Below, piece after piece: positions 6,200 through 12,576 of a stretch of 12,576 bases of DNA (position 1 is its first letter; each line of letters begins with the position of its first letter). This stretch comes from Clostridia bacterium. GTDB lineage: Bacteria; Bacillota; Clostridia; Oscillospirales; CAG-382. Below the pieces are notes generated by a model. It did no database searches and was not told the DNA's origin. It saw only the letters and a program-made list of their open reading frames with translations. The stretch spans positions 1-12,576 of the forward strand of contig CAAEDF010000019.1 in NCBI GenBank assembly GCA_900754535.1, in the 5' to 3' direction. The position numbers and the translations under genes are program-made.

Positions 6200-7093
6200 T
6201 CATTCGTCCTTATAGCCGAACTCCGCGACCAGAGAGGGACGGTCGCGCCAGTTTTCCTTAACTTTAACCCACAGGTCCAGGAACACCTTTACGCCGAATA
6301 TCTTTTCGGCGTCCTCCCGCGCATAGCTGCCGATCTTCTTTAGCATGGCGCCGTTCTTTCCGATGATTATGCGCTTGTGCGATTCTTTTTCGCAGAATAT
6401 CTCGGCCCTCACAGAAAGCAGACCTTTTTTCTCACGGAACTCCTCTATGACGACCGCGGTGCCGTGCGGTATCTCTTCGTCAAGCAGCCGCAGCATTTTT
6501 TCGCGTATTATCTCGGCAAATATGCGCTTTTCCGGCTGGTCGGTGATCATATCGTCGGGAAAAAAGTGCGGCGATTCCACCATAAACGGCTCCAGCACGC
6601 GGAATATTATATCCGTCCCGTCCTTGTTCAGCGCCGAAACGGGTACGACCGAATCAAGCCCGGACAGATCGCCCAGCTCGGACAGATACTGCGCAAGCGC
6701 CGCTTTGCTTATTTTGTCGGTCTTGTTGATGATAAGTATGCAATGCGTGCCGGACGCGGCAAAGCTTTCAAGCATTGCGCGCTCGGCGTCAAGCAGCTTT
6801 CTGTCGCATTCGGTGACGAAAAGTACGACGTCGGTGTCGCCCGCGGCGGACGACGCAGCTTTCATCATGTATTCGCCCAAAAGCGTCCTCGGCTTGTGCA
6901 GCCCCGGCGTGTCTATGAATACATACTGGCGCTCGCCCTCCGTCAGTATCCCCGTTATACGGTTCCGCGTGGTCTGCGGCTTGGAGGACACTATCGCCAC
7001 CTTTTCGCCCAGCAGCGCGTTCAGCAGCGTGGATTTCCCGACGTTCGGCCGCCCCATTATAGAAACAAAACAGCTTTTCTGCGGCATTTTCAT
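6200..7093 (-). CDS. era: GTPase Era
   Basis: A 297-residue GTPase that binds the 3' end of 16S rRNA and checks maturation of the small ribosomal subunit. The G domain shows GRPNVGKST (14-22, G1), DTPG (61-64, G3), NKTD (123-126, G4) and SAL (153-155, G5). The C-terminal KH domain contains IIIGKNGAMLKKIG (242-255), the RNA-binding loop. Length is normal. The ATG at 7093 overlaps the ybeY stop as ATGA, which suggests translational coupling, since no strong ribosome binding site is seen. The ATG two codons later (7087) is also possible. Era and YbeY act in the same rRNA maturation process, so the gene order makes functional sense. Confidence 0.96.
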   Translation of the reverse strand: MKMPQKSCFVSIMGRPNVGKSTLLNALLGEKVAIVSSKPQTTRNRITGILTEGERQYVFIDTPGLHKPRTLLGEYMMKAASSAAGDTDVVLFVTECDRKLLDAERAMLESFAASGTHCILIINKTDKISKAALAQYLSELGDLSGLDSVVPVSALNKDGTDIIFRVLEPFMVESPHFFPDDMITDQPEKRIFAEIIREKMLRLLDEEIPHGTAVVIEEFREKKGLLSVRAEIFCEKESHKRIIIGKNGAMLKKIGSYAREDAEKIFGVKVFLDLWVKVKENWRDRPSLVAEFGYKDE

Positions 7094-7542
7094 CTGTATA
7101 TGGCAAGCGAATCCAGTATCTCCCTCTGGCGCGCCTCCATAGTCTCCCTTTCTTCGTCGTTTTCATGGTCATATCCGATAAGATGCAGCGCGGAATGTGC
7201 GGCAAGAAAGCATATTTCACGCTCAAACGAATGCCCGTATTCCTCGGCCTGCAGCTGAGCGCGCGGCACCGATATGGCGATATCTCCCAGAACGGCGGGC
7301 GAAACCCCGTCGTCCTCTTCGTCAAGCAGCGGAAACGACAGCACATCGGTCGCTTTGTCTATACCGCGGTATTCTCTGTTCAGTCTTTTTATCTCGTCGT
7401 CACCGCAGAAAAGAATGCTTATCTCAAGCTCGCGCTGAGGATATTCCGCAGTCACCGCGGTTCTTATCGTCTTTTTAAGTTTTTCAAGCAGCGCCCTTTC
7501 CAGCTTTATCCCGGAAATGTTGCGGCTGGTTATTTTCACCAT
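7090..7542 (-). CDS. ybeY: Endoribonuclease YbeY (rRNA maturation factor)
   Basis: A 150-residue, single-domain metal-dependent endoribonuclease of the UPF0054 family, needed for 16S rRNA 3'-end maturation and late 70S quality control. The zinc site is the H-x3-H-x5-H motif HSALHLIGYDH (His116, His120, His126). LNREYRGIDKATDVLSFP (54-71) and LGDIAIS (85-91) are further family signatures. The ATG at 7542 is preceded by GGAGAG about 11 nt upstream. It follows phoH with a 60-nt gap and overlaps era by 4 nt. The dgkA and cdd genes often found between ybeY and era in Firmicutes are absent here. Confidence 0.95.
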   Translation of the reverse strand: MVKITSRNISGIKLERALLEKLKKTIRTAVTAEYPQRELEISILFCGDDEIKRLNREYRGIDKATDVLSFPLLDEEDDGVSPAVLGDIAISVPRAQLQAEEYGHSFEREICFLAAHSALHLIGYDHENDEERETMEARQREILDSLAIYR

Positions 7543-7602
7543 ACAGACCGTCTCTCCGTTGCCGTGCGTCAGCTACGGCTTTGCCGTATATGCGCAGGGC
7601 CG

Positions 7603-8595
7603 TCATTTTCTCCTGAAGGTCGTCCGCTCTTTCTGCGGCTGAGCCTTCTGATTTTTTTCATACGCAAGTATTATTTTCTGCACAAGCGGGTGACGCACCA
7701 CGTCCTTGTGCGTAAAGCGGAATATCGATATGCCGTCAATGTCGTCCAGTATCTCTATGGCTTCGATAAGCCCGCTCTTTTTGATATACGGCAGGTCTAT
7801 CTGCGTCACGTCGCCGGTAACTATCGCTTTTGAATTGTTGCCCAGCCTTGTAAGAAACATCTTCATCTGTTCCGGCGTGGTGTTCTGCGCTTCGTCAAGT
7901 ATTATGAACGCATCGTCAAGCGTCCTGCCGCGCATGTAGGCAAGCGGCGCTATCTCTATCGTGCCTTTTTCCAAATGCTTCTGGAACGATTCGTTCCCCA
8001 GCATTTCGCCCAGCGCGTCGTAAAGCGGCCGCAGATACGGGTCAATCTTGCTCTGGAGGTCACCGGGCAAAAAGCCCAGCTTTTCGCCCGCCTCGACCGC
8101 CGGGCGCGTCAGAACTATTCTGGATATCTGCTTCTGCTTGAGCGCGGTCACGGCCATCGCCACGGCAAGAAAGGTCTTGCCCGTGCCTGCCGGGCCTACT
8201 CCGAAAACTATTGTGTTTTTCTTTATTTTTTCGATATAATTCTGCTGGCCTACAGTCTTCGGCTTTATGGGTTTCCCCTTGCTTGAAAGACATATACAGT
8301 CGTTGTAAATGGCGGACAGCTCGTCCTGCTTGTGCTCCGAGACCATCGAGATGACATAGTTTACCGTGTTTATGTCAATGCTTCCGTTTACCGACGAGAT
8401 CCTTTCAAGCTGCTCTATTACCGCCGCTGCCATCTCCACCATATCGGAGCTTTCGCCCGATATGCGTATGCCGTTCTCTCCGGCGGATATCCTCACCCCG
8501 AAAGCCTTTTCGATGATGTCCGTGTACGGGTCAAGCGCGCCGAACAGCGACAGAACAAAGTCTATCTGAAGCGTTCCAAGTGTTTTTTCGGTCAT
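7603..8595 (-). CDS. phoH: PhoH family ATPase (PhoH/YbeZ)
   Basis: A 330-residue cytoplasmic P-loop ATPase related to the motor part of superfamily I helicases. It is almost always found beside ybeY and is thought to work with it in RNA metabolism; the exact reaction is unsettled. After an N-terminal KH-like region (1-110) come Walker A GPAGTGKT (134-141), LTRPAVEAGEKLGFLPGD (162-179), Walker B IILDEAQN (231-238) with TTPEQMKMFLTR, TGDVTQIDLP (260-269), and the conserved RHPLVQKI (301-308). A short basic tail (QKERTTFRRK) follows. The ATG at 8595 has AAAGGA and AGGA ribosome-binding candidates just upstream. It is the first gene of the minus-strand operon, with a promoter near 8673. Confidence 0.94.
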   Translation of the reverse strand: MTEKTLGTLQIDFVLSLFGALDPYTDIIEKAFGVRISAGENGIRISGESSDMVEMAAAVIEQLERISSVNGSIDINTVNYVISMVSEHKQDELSAIYNDCICLSSKGKPIKPKTVGQQNYIEKIKKNTIVFGVGPAGTGKTFLAVAMAVTALKQKQISRIVLTRPAVEAGEKLGFLPGDLQSKIDPYLRPLYDALGEMLGNESFQKHLEKGTIEIAPLAYMRGRTLDDAFIILDEAQNTTPEQMKMFLTRLGNNSKAIVTGDVTQIDLPYIKKSGLIEAIEILDDIDGISIFRFTHKDVVRHPLVQKIILAYEKNQKAQPQKERTTFRRK

Positions 8596-8614
8596 ATCCT
8601 GTCCTTTCGATGCC

Positions 8615-8646
8615 GATTGATTTATTAAAAGATTGATTTATTAAAA
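8615..8646. repeat. Tandem 16-bp direct repeat in the phoH leader
   Basis: GATTGATTTATTAAAA occurs twice without spacing (8615-8630 and 8631-8646). It lies between the predicted minus-strand promoter (-10 at 8673-8678) and the phoH start, so it is in the 5' untranslated region of the operon. It could be a binding site for a regulator or simply a slippage duplication. Confidence 0.85.
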
Positions 8647-8672
8647 CATGTAAAACCAAATAATGTATAAGT

Positions 8673-8681
8673 AGTATACCA
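8673..8681 (-). promoter_or_regulatory. Predicted extended -10 promoter of the phoH operon
   Basis: Read on the minus strand, TGG-TATACT (8681 down to 8673) fits an extended -10 element (TGn followed by five of six consensus bases). The -35 region, about 17 bp further upstream, is poor (TGTACT), which an extended -10 can tolerate. Transcription would start near 8666, giving a leader of about 70 nt. No other promoter is evident within the minus-strand gene series. Confidence 0.55.
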
Positions 8682-8717
8682 CATAAAACAAAAAAAGTAC
8701 ATACATTTTTATAATTG

Positions 8718-8746
8718 TTGACAACACTGTTTTTGTATGATATGAT
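8718..8746 (+). promoter_or_regulatory. Near-consensus sigma-A promoter of the solute-binding protein gene
   Basis: TTGACA (8718-8723), a 17-bp spacer, then TATGAT (8741-8746): a perfect -35 and five of six bases at -10. The start site would be near 8753, about 24 nt before the ATG at 8777. Two small inverted repeats overlap it: TGTTG-A-CAACA (8716-8726) over the -35 and TGATA-N8-TATCA (8738-8755) over the -10. These could be operators. Confidence 0.8.
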
Positions 8747-8776
8747 GAAGTATCAATAAAAGACGGGGGTTTTTAT

Positions 8777-10303
8777 ATGGAAATTGTCAAACGCCTTTCA
8801 GCAATTATTATCTTCCTCTGCCTGCTTGTTTCGGTCCTTGCCGGCTGTGCCGGAACGGACGACGAGCCGCAGCCCGCCGACCAGTCCGCAGCCGTGTCGG
8901 ACGAGTCTCCGGCGGGACCGCTTGATCATATCGAGACCAGGGACCTTGACATCGTGCTCAATGTCCTTGTCGAAGGCGATCATATGAACAGATACGCTTC
9001 TGTTGAGATCATGCCCAGTGAAACGAATTCTGACCTGCTTAACGAAAACATCGAGGAGCGCAACAATCTTGTCGAAGAAAAACTCGGTGTAACGCTCAAT
9101 GAGATACGGACCGACGCAACAAACAATATGCAGACGCTGATAAGGAACGACAATATCAGCGGAACAAAGCTGTATGACATAGTTATGCCGTACTTCAACG
9201 ATGCTGTGATGCTTGCGCCGGAGGGGATGTTCCTCAACCTTTATGACTATTCGGATTACATTCGTTTTGATGCGCCGTATTGGGATCAGCGCTGTATAGA
9301 AGATGTTTCGATAGCAGGCAAACTTTATTTTGCCACCGGGGACATATCGCTGCTTACATTTGACTGTACTCATTGCCTGATTTTCAACAAGGACCTTCTT
9401 GCGGAGAGCGGTATAACGGAGGATCCGTATCAGCTCGTGCTGGACGGCGAATGGACGATCGATAAGCTGCATGAGATGGCGCGTGCGGCTACAAGCGACA
9501 GCGACGGTGAAACCGGTATGACATACGAGGATACATGGGGCTTTTTTGTGAATTTGAACTATGCTACCAGCCTCTTTGTAGGTTCGGGAGAGCGTCTTTC
9601 TCAAAAAGATGAGGATGACATGCCCATAATAACCGTCAATACCGAGCGTGCTATTACGGTTATGGATAAAATAGTTGAGCTTTACGGTGATCAGGCCTCC
9701 ACTATACAGATAGAAAGCTTCGCGACCGAGGCTTCCGGAAACGGGACCGACTGCTGGGCCGAAGCTACGCGCGCCGTTGCCGAAGGCCGCGCCCTCTTCC
9801 GTTCCATGGCTATAGTGGATCTTCATGAGCTTGATGACTACGAGGATGTAAATTACGGTATACTTCCGACTCCTAAATTTACCGCAGATCAGGAAGAATA
9901 TCACTGCAATGTTTCTACCATTTATGCATCCAGCATAGCAATACCGTCACAAACACCCAATAATCCCGAAGATATCGCGATTGCTCTTGAAGCGCTCGCC
10001 GCGGCAAGCTCGGTTACGGTAAGGGATGCATATTATAACAATATCCTTAAAACGCGTTCTCTTCAGGATGACGAGTCGGAAAAAATGCTTGATATCATGT
10101 TTGAAAACCGTGTGTATGATCTCGGCGCCATTTACGGCTGGGGACAGACCACCGGAATATATGATCCCGACAGTCTCACAAACTTCCTGAACTACATTGC
10201 GACCAGCGGTCAGAATACTTTTGCCTCCAAATGGCAGTCCATACAGTCAAAGGTGGAGCAGGGTCTTAAAGAAACACTGGAACAGTACGAAAAACTCAAT
10301 TGA
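8777..10303 (+). CDS. Extracellular solute-binding lipoprotein (ABC-type, substrate unknown)
   Basis: A 508-residue secreted lipoprotein. The N-terminus has Lys5-Arg6, a hydrophobic core and the lipobox LAGC (21-24), so Cys24 should be acylated and the protein anchored outside the membrane. A low-complexity acidic/Ala/Ser linker follows (about 25-47). The rest reads like a large solute-binding protein of the sugar/oligosaccharide type found in Clostridia: a GVTL-like strand near the N-terminus, the VMPYFNDAVMLAPEGMFLNL segment, FNKDLLAESGI before a GEWTIDKLHEMARAA helix, and a DSDGE turn followed by WGF. No permease or ATPase gene lies nearby, so it either serves a distant transporter or has a sensing role. 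The ATG has a GGGGG ribosome binding site 7 nt upstream. It is divergent from phoH. The substrate cannot be read from the sequence. Confidence 0.85.
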   Translation: MEIVKRLSAIIIFLCLLVSVLAGCAGTDDEPQPADQSAAVSDESPAGPLDHIETRDLDIVLNVLVEGDHMNRYASVEIMPSETNSDLLNENIEERNNLVEEKLGVTLNEIRTDATNNMQTLIRNDNISGTKLYDIVMPYFNDAVMLAPEGMFLNLYDYSDYIRFDAPYWDQRCIEDVSIAGKLYFATGDISLLTFDCTHCLIFNKDLLAESGITEDPYQLVLDGEWTIDKLHEMARAATSDSDGETGMTYEDTWGFFVNLNYATSLFVGSGERLSQKDEDDMPIITVNTERAITVMDKIVELYGDQASTIQIESFATEASGNGTDCWAEATRAVAEGRALFRSMAIVDLHELDDYEDVNYGILPTPKFTADQEEYHCNVSTIYASSIAIPSQTPNNPEDIAIALEALAAASSVTVRDAYYNNILKTRSLQDDESEKMLDIMFENRVYDLGAIYGWGQTTGIYDPDSLTNFLNYIATSGQNTFASKWQSIQSKVEQGLKETLEQYEKLN

Positions 10304-10351
10304 ATATGTTTGCGCGTAATCGGCGCGCTTAATTATGAATCGGCAGGCCTT

Positions 10352-10404
10352 TTCGAAATATACACTTCGAATTAGAAAAATATTTATGATCTAAAGCATA
10401 AATA
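10352..10404. promoter_or_regulatory. Cluster of small palindromes in the intergenic region (possible operators)
   Basis: This lies in the 186-nt gap after the solute-binding protein. It holds two copies of the palindrome TTCGAA (10352-10357 and 10366-10371), then an inverted repeat TATTTATG-N8-CATAAATA (10381-10404) with perfect 8-bp arms. No convincing -35/-10 pair or terminator T-run is seen in the gap; a GC-rich repeat near 10312-10328 lacks a T tail. Regulation of the next gene is possible but unproven. Confidence 0.35.
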
Positions 10405-10489
10405 ATGACTGATTTGAACTGAAAGGGGTGTATAAACGCTTTTCTGCTTTTTTACATTTCCGAAACTACCTAAAGAAAGGATTGCTGAC

Positions 10490-10948
10490 ATGAAGGAACG
10501 GGACTACAACGAATTGACCGGGGAGATAGCCGATCATCTCGAAAAATCCATCAATATCGTTCTTGCCACCTGTGCGGACGGTATTGTGACCGGGCGAACC
10601 ATGAACCATATCAACGACGGGCTCAATGTCATTTTCAGCACGAGCGCCGGCAGTGAAAAAACGTCTCAGATACGCGCCAATAAAAATGTTGCGCTGGTAT
10701 GCGGCCCGCTGCAGATACAGGCGGTGGCCGAATTTTGCGGTACACTTGCGGGGAATGAAGCTTATTCCGAAAAATACTATAAGAAATTCCCATGGCTTGT
10801 CAACGCATTTCCGTCGGACCCCGAAGCGGGAGATAACAGCGTTCTGGTTGTATGCCGCCCAAAGAACATTCGCTTTTATAAGTATCTGGACAGGGACGCT
10901 CATTGGGATATCCTGGACATCGAGAATCATAAGGCATATCGGATTTAG
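10490..10948 (+). CDS. Pyridoxamine 5'-phosphate oxidase-like flavin-binding protein
   Basis: A 152-residue split-barrel protein of the pyridoxamine 5'-phosphate oxidase-like superfamily, whose members usually bind FMN or F420 as dimers. The N-terminal strands INIVLATCADGIVTGRTM (21-38) followed by INDGLNVIFSTS, then KTSQIRANKNVALVCG (57-72), and IQAVAEFCGTLAG (76-88) are the family pattern. AYSEKYYKKFPWLVNAFP and the C-terminal strand PKNIRFYKYLD complete the fold. This size and pattern are typical of small Firmicute proteins annotated as general stress or 'PPOX class' proteins rather than true PdxH. Substrate and cofactor are not evident. The ATG at 10490 has AAAGGA about 9 nt upstream. The gene is monocistronic as far as can be seen, followed by a terminator at 11010-11038. 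Confidence 0.85.
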   Translation: MKERDYNELTGEIADHLEKSINIVLATCADGIVTGRTMNHINDGLNVIFSTSAGSEKTSQIRANKNVALVCGPLQIQAVAEFCGTLAGNEAYSEKYYKKFPWLVNAFPSDPEAGDNSVLVVCRPKNIRFYKYLDRDAHWDILDIENHKAYRI

Positions 10949-11009
10949 AAAGGTACAAAGCCGTTTAACACATGAACCCGACAGCGTGGCCCTGAGCGGC
11001 CGCGGCGCA

Positions 11010-11038
11010 GGGCAGCTTTTACGGGCTGCCCTTTTTTT
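11010..11038 (+). terminator. Intrinsic terminator after the flavin-binding protein gene
   Basis: GGGCAGC (11010-11016) pairs with GCTGCCC (11025-11031) around an 8-nt loop and is followed by seven T (11032-11038). It separates the flavin-binding protein gene from the MATE transporter. Confidence 0.9.
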
Positions 11039-11083
11039 CATTGCCGATACAAATATTTGTATATAGTTTTTTCATTCTGTGCC

Positions 11084-11111
11084 TTGTTTTTTGGAGGTAA
11101 TATGATATAAT
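11084..11111 (+). promoter_or_regulatory. Predicted promoter of the MATE transporter
   Basis: TTGTTT (11084-11089), a 16-bp spacer, and a perfect TATAAT (11106-11111). Transcription would begin near 11118, giving a leader of about 70 nt before the TTG at 11189. I see no recognisable riboswitch in that leader, only a short direct repeat GATTAT. Confidence 0.7.
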
Positions 11112-11188
11112 AAAAAATCAAACGGCTGATTATATGCGCGGATTATTCGGCGTGGAATGTCGATTTTTGTAAAACGGAGATAAAGAAA

Positions 11189-12574
11189 TTGGATTCAAAC
11201 AAAGCGCTTTTTGAAACAATACCCGTCCGCAGATCTCTTGCAAAGATGGCGGTACCCACCATTTTAAGTCAGCTCATAACCATGATCTATAATTTGGCGG
11301 ATACGTTTTTTATCGGACGGACGAACAATGCCTATATGGTCGCCGCCGTTTCTCTTTCATATGTCCTTTTCTTTATACTTACCGCGCTTTCCAATCTGTT
11401 CGGCGTCGGCGGCGGAAGCCTTATAGCCCGGCTTATGGGGCAGGGGAACAGCGAAGAATCCAAAAAGGTCTGCTCGTTCAGCTTTTACGGAACAATAATT
11501 ATCTCCGCACTGTATTCTGTCGGCTGCTATGCTTTCATGGAACCGCTGCTCAGGCTCCTCGGTGCTACCGATAATACGATGCTGTATTCTTCTCAGTATA
11601 CTCTGTGGGTGATAGTGGCAGGCGGCGTGCCTTCCTGCCTTTCCATGGTGATGGGGCATCTTCTTCGCAGCGTTGGTTATGCCAAAATTGCCGGACTGGG
11701 ACTCGGAGGCGGCGGCGTCCTTAATATGATACTCGATCCGATATTTATGTTTGTCCTTCTGGAGCCCGGCAACGAGGTCGTGGGCGCTGCGATTGCAACA
11801 ATGATATCCAATGTCGTCACCTTTGTGTTTTTTGCCGTGGTTTTCTTCGTCTTGAGGAAGAAAACCGTGCTTTGTGTTTCCCCGCGTCAGGCATTTCCCC
11901 GCAGCAGGTCGGTCGTATCGGTCTTCTCCGTCGGGCTGCCCTCGGCTGTAGGTTCGCTTCTTTCCTGCGCTTCAAATACGGTAATAAACAAGCTGGTTTC
12001 GGGATACAATGATTTTGCGGTGGCGGCAATGGGAATAGTAAAAAAGCTGGATATGCTTCCGATGAATGTCGCAATGGGTCTTTGCCAGGCAATGGTGCCG
12101 CTTGTGGCTTATAATTACTCCGCAAAGAACTATTCGAGAATGCATGCCTTTGCCACCGCTGCGCGCAACGCCGGCATGGCGTTTGCCGTTATTTGCATAA
12201 TAGCATTCGAGCTGTTTGCCTCCCGGCTGGTCACGATTTTCATAGGTGACGCCGAAACCGTAGGCTACGGAATTGATTTCCTTCGCATCGCGGTGCTTGC
12301 GACCCCGTTTATGATATTCAACTTTCTCATGAGCTTTACCTTTCAGGCTATGGGGAAGGGAGCCCGCTCGCTGCTTCTTACCTCCTGCCGTCAGGGAATA
12401 GTCAATATCCCGCTGCTTTTTCTCATGAACGCCGTTTTCGGGCTTTACGGCGTCATATGGACACAGCTTGTCGCCGACGTCATCACAATGATCCTTTCGG
12501 CTTTCCTGTTTGCACGTATGATGTCCGCGCTGCGGAAAGAGGAAGCCGCCCTGTCATCGCCGCCCGAAAAATAA
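11189..12574 (+). CDS. MATE family multidrug/Na+ or H+ antiporter
   Basis: A 461-residue integral membrane protein with about 12 hydrophobic segments, the normal size for MATE efflux pumps, which export cationic drugs or metabolites in exchange for Na+ or H+. The N-terminus, MAVPTILSQLITMIYNLAD followed by TFFIGR, is the classic MATE first-helix signature. The second half repeats the pattern at VFSVGLPSAVGSLLS and later MNVAMGLCQAMVPLVAYNYSAKN. The likely start is TTG at 11189, with GGAGA 8 nt upstream (11176-11180); no in-frame ATG lies near enough to keep the N-terminal signature. It probably belongs to the MepA/NorM-like bacterial branch. It has its own promoter and is preceded by a terminator, so it is transcribed separately from the flavin-binding protein gene. 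The gene ends 2 nt before the window end, so its terminator is not visible. Confidence 0.92.
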   Translation: MDSNKALFETIPVRRSLAKMAVPTILSQLITMIYNLADTFFIGRTNNAYMVAAVSLSYVLFFILTALSNLFGVGGGSLIARLMGQGNSEESKKVCSFSFYGTIIISALYSVGCYAFMEPLLRLLGATDNTMLYSSQYTLWVIVAGGVPSCLSMVMGHLLRSVGYAKIAGLGLGGGGVLNMILDPIFMFVLLEPGNEVVGAAIATMISNVVTFVFFAVVFFVLRKKTVLCVSPRQAFPRSRSVVSVFSVGLPSAVGSLLSCASNTVINKLVSGYNDFAVAAMGIVKKLDMLPMNVAMGLCQAMVPLVAYNYSAKNYSRMHAFATAARNAGMAFAVICIIAFELFASRLVTIFIGDAETVGYGIDFLRIAVLATPFMIFNFLMSFTFQAMGKGARSLLLTSCRQGIVNIPLLFLMNAVFGLYGVIWTQLVADVITMILSAFLFARMMSALRKEEAALSSPPEK

Positions 12575-12576
12575 AA

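Noticed and set aside
6377..7258. Plus-strand frames opposite era and ybeY
   Set aside because: Era and YbeY have all their catalytic motifs on the minus strand; the opposite frames show no domain and no ribosome binding site.
8798..9904. Long open frame (368 codons) on the minus strand opposite the solute-binding protein
   Set aside because: It is fully antisense to a well-supported lipoprotein gene with promoter and ribosome binding site, and its product is rich in Arg, His and Ile without any family motif.
11093..11112. GGAGG followed by ATG-ATA-TAA, looking like a start-stop mini-gene
   Set aside because: The sequence overlaps the -10 box and lies upstream of the predicted transcription start, so it would not be in the message.
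1..12576. CRISPR array, tRNA, rRNA, toxin-antitoxin or defence island
   Set aside because: No spaced repeats, no clover-leaf or rRNA sequence, and no gene families of defence systems were found; the genes are core functions, one IS and two transport-related genes.

Overview
The window looks like a chromosomal segment of a Clostridia-type Firmicute, perhaps an uncultured gut lineage. The reasons are a phoH-ybeY-era-recO housekeeping block, a MutS2 with a C-terminal Smr domain, sigma-A-type promoters, strong Shine-Dalgarno sequences, T-tailed intrinsic terminators, and a lipoprotein solute-binding protein. Base composition is moderate to GC-rich except for one AT-rich insertion sequence. Family calls come from reading the proteins; no database search was possible.

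Layout, left to right. (1) 1-150: two tandem terminator-like hairpins, then htpG (Hsp90 chaperone, 151-1947, +), which ends at a strong hairpin with T-runs on both sides (1991-2035). (2) About 2046-2765: a compact IS200-group element of the IS200/IS605 family. It has one Y1 HUH transposase gene (tnpA), matching terminal hairpins, a 5' leader that can mask the tnpA ribosome binding site, and an unusually structured 3' segment. (3) 2787-8595, all on the minus strand, read right to left: phoH, ybeY, era, recO, mutS2 and a small PspC-domain membrane protein. The genes are closely packed (an ATGA overlap at ybeY/era, 3 nt at era/recO, 13 nt at recO/mutS2 for the preferred start), and this is probably one operon from a promoter near 8673. 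It joins RNA maturation and ribosome assembly (YbeY, Era, PhoH) to DNA repair or ribosome rescue (RecO, MutS2). (4) 8596-8776: a divergent intergenic region with a tandem 16-bp repeat in the phoH leader and a near-consensus promoter facing right. (5) 8777-10303: a solute-binding lipoprotein with no permease genes beside it. (6) 10490-10948: a small pyridoxamine-phosphate-oxidase-like flavin-binding protein, then a terminator. (7) 11189-12574: a MATE-family efflux transporter that probably starts at TTG and has its own promoter.

Most of the window is ordinary core genome. The most distinctive part is the IS200-type element, above all its roughly 90-nt 3' segment (2647-2738). This can fold either as a three-way junction flanked by two hairpins or as a mutually exclusive long-range helix. 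The element also sits between the 3' ends of the htpG unit and the minus-strand operon, next to the terminator that probably once served both. I see no CRISPR array, rRNA, tRNA or defence system.
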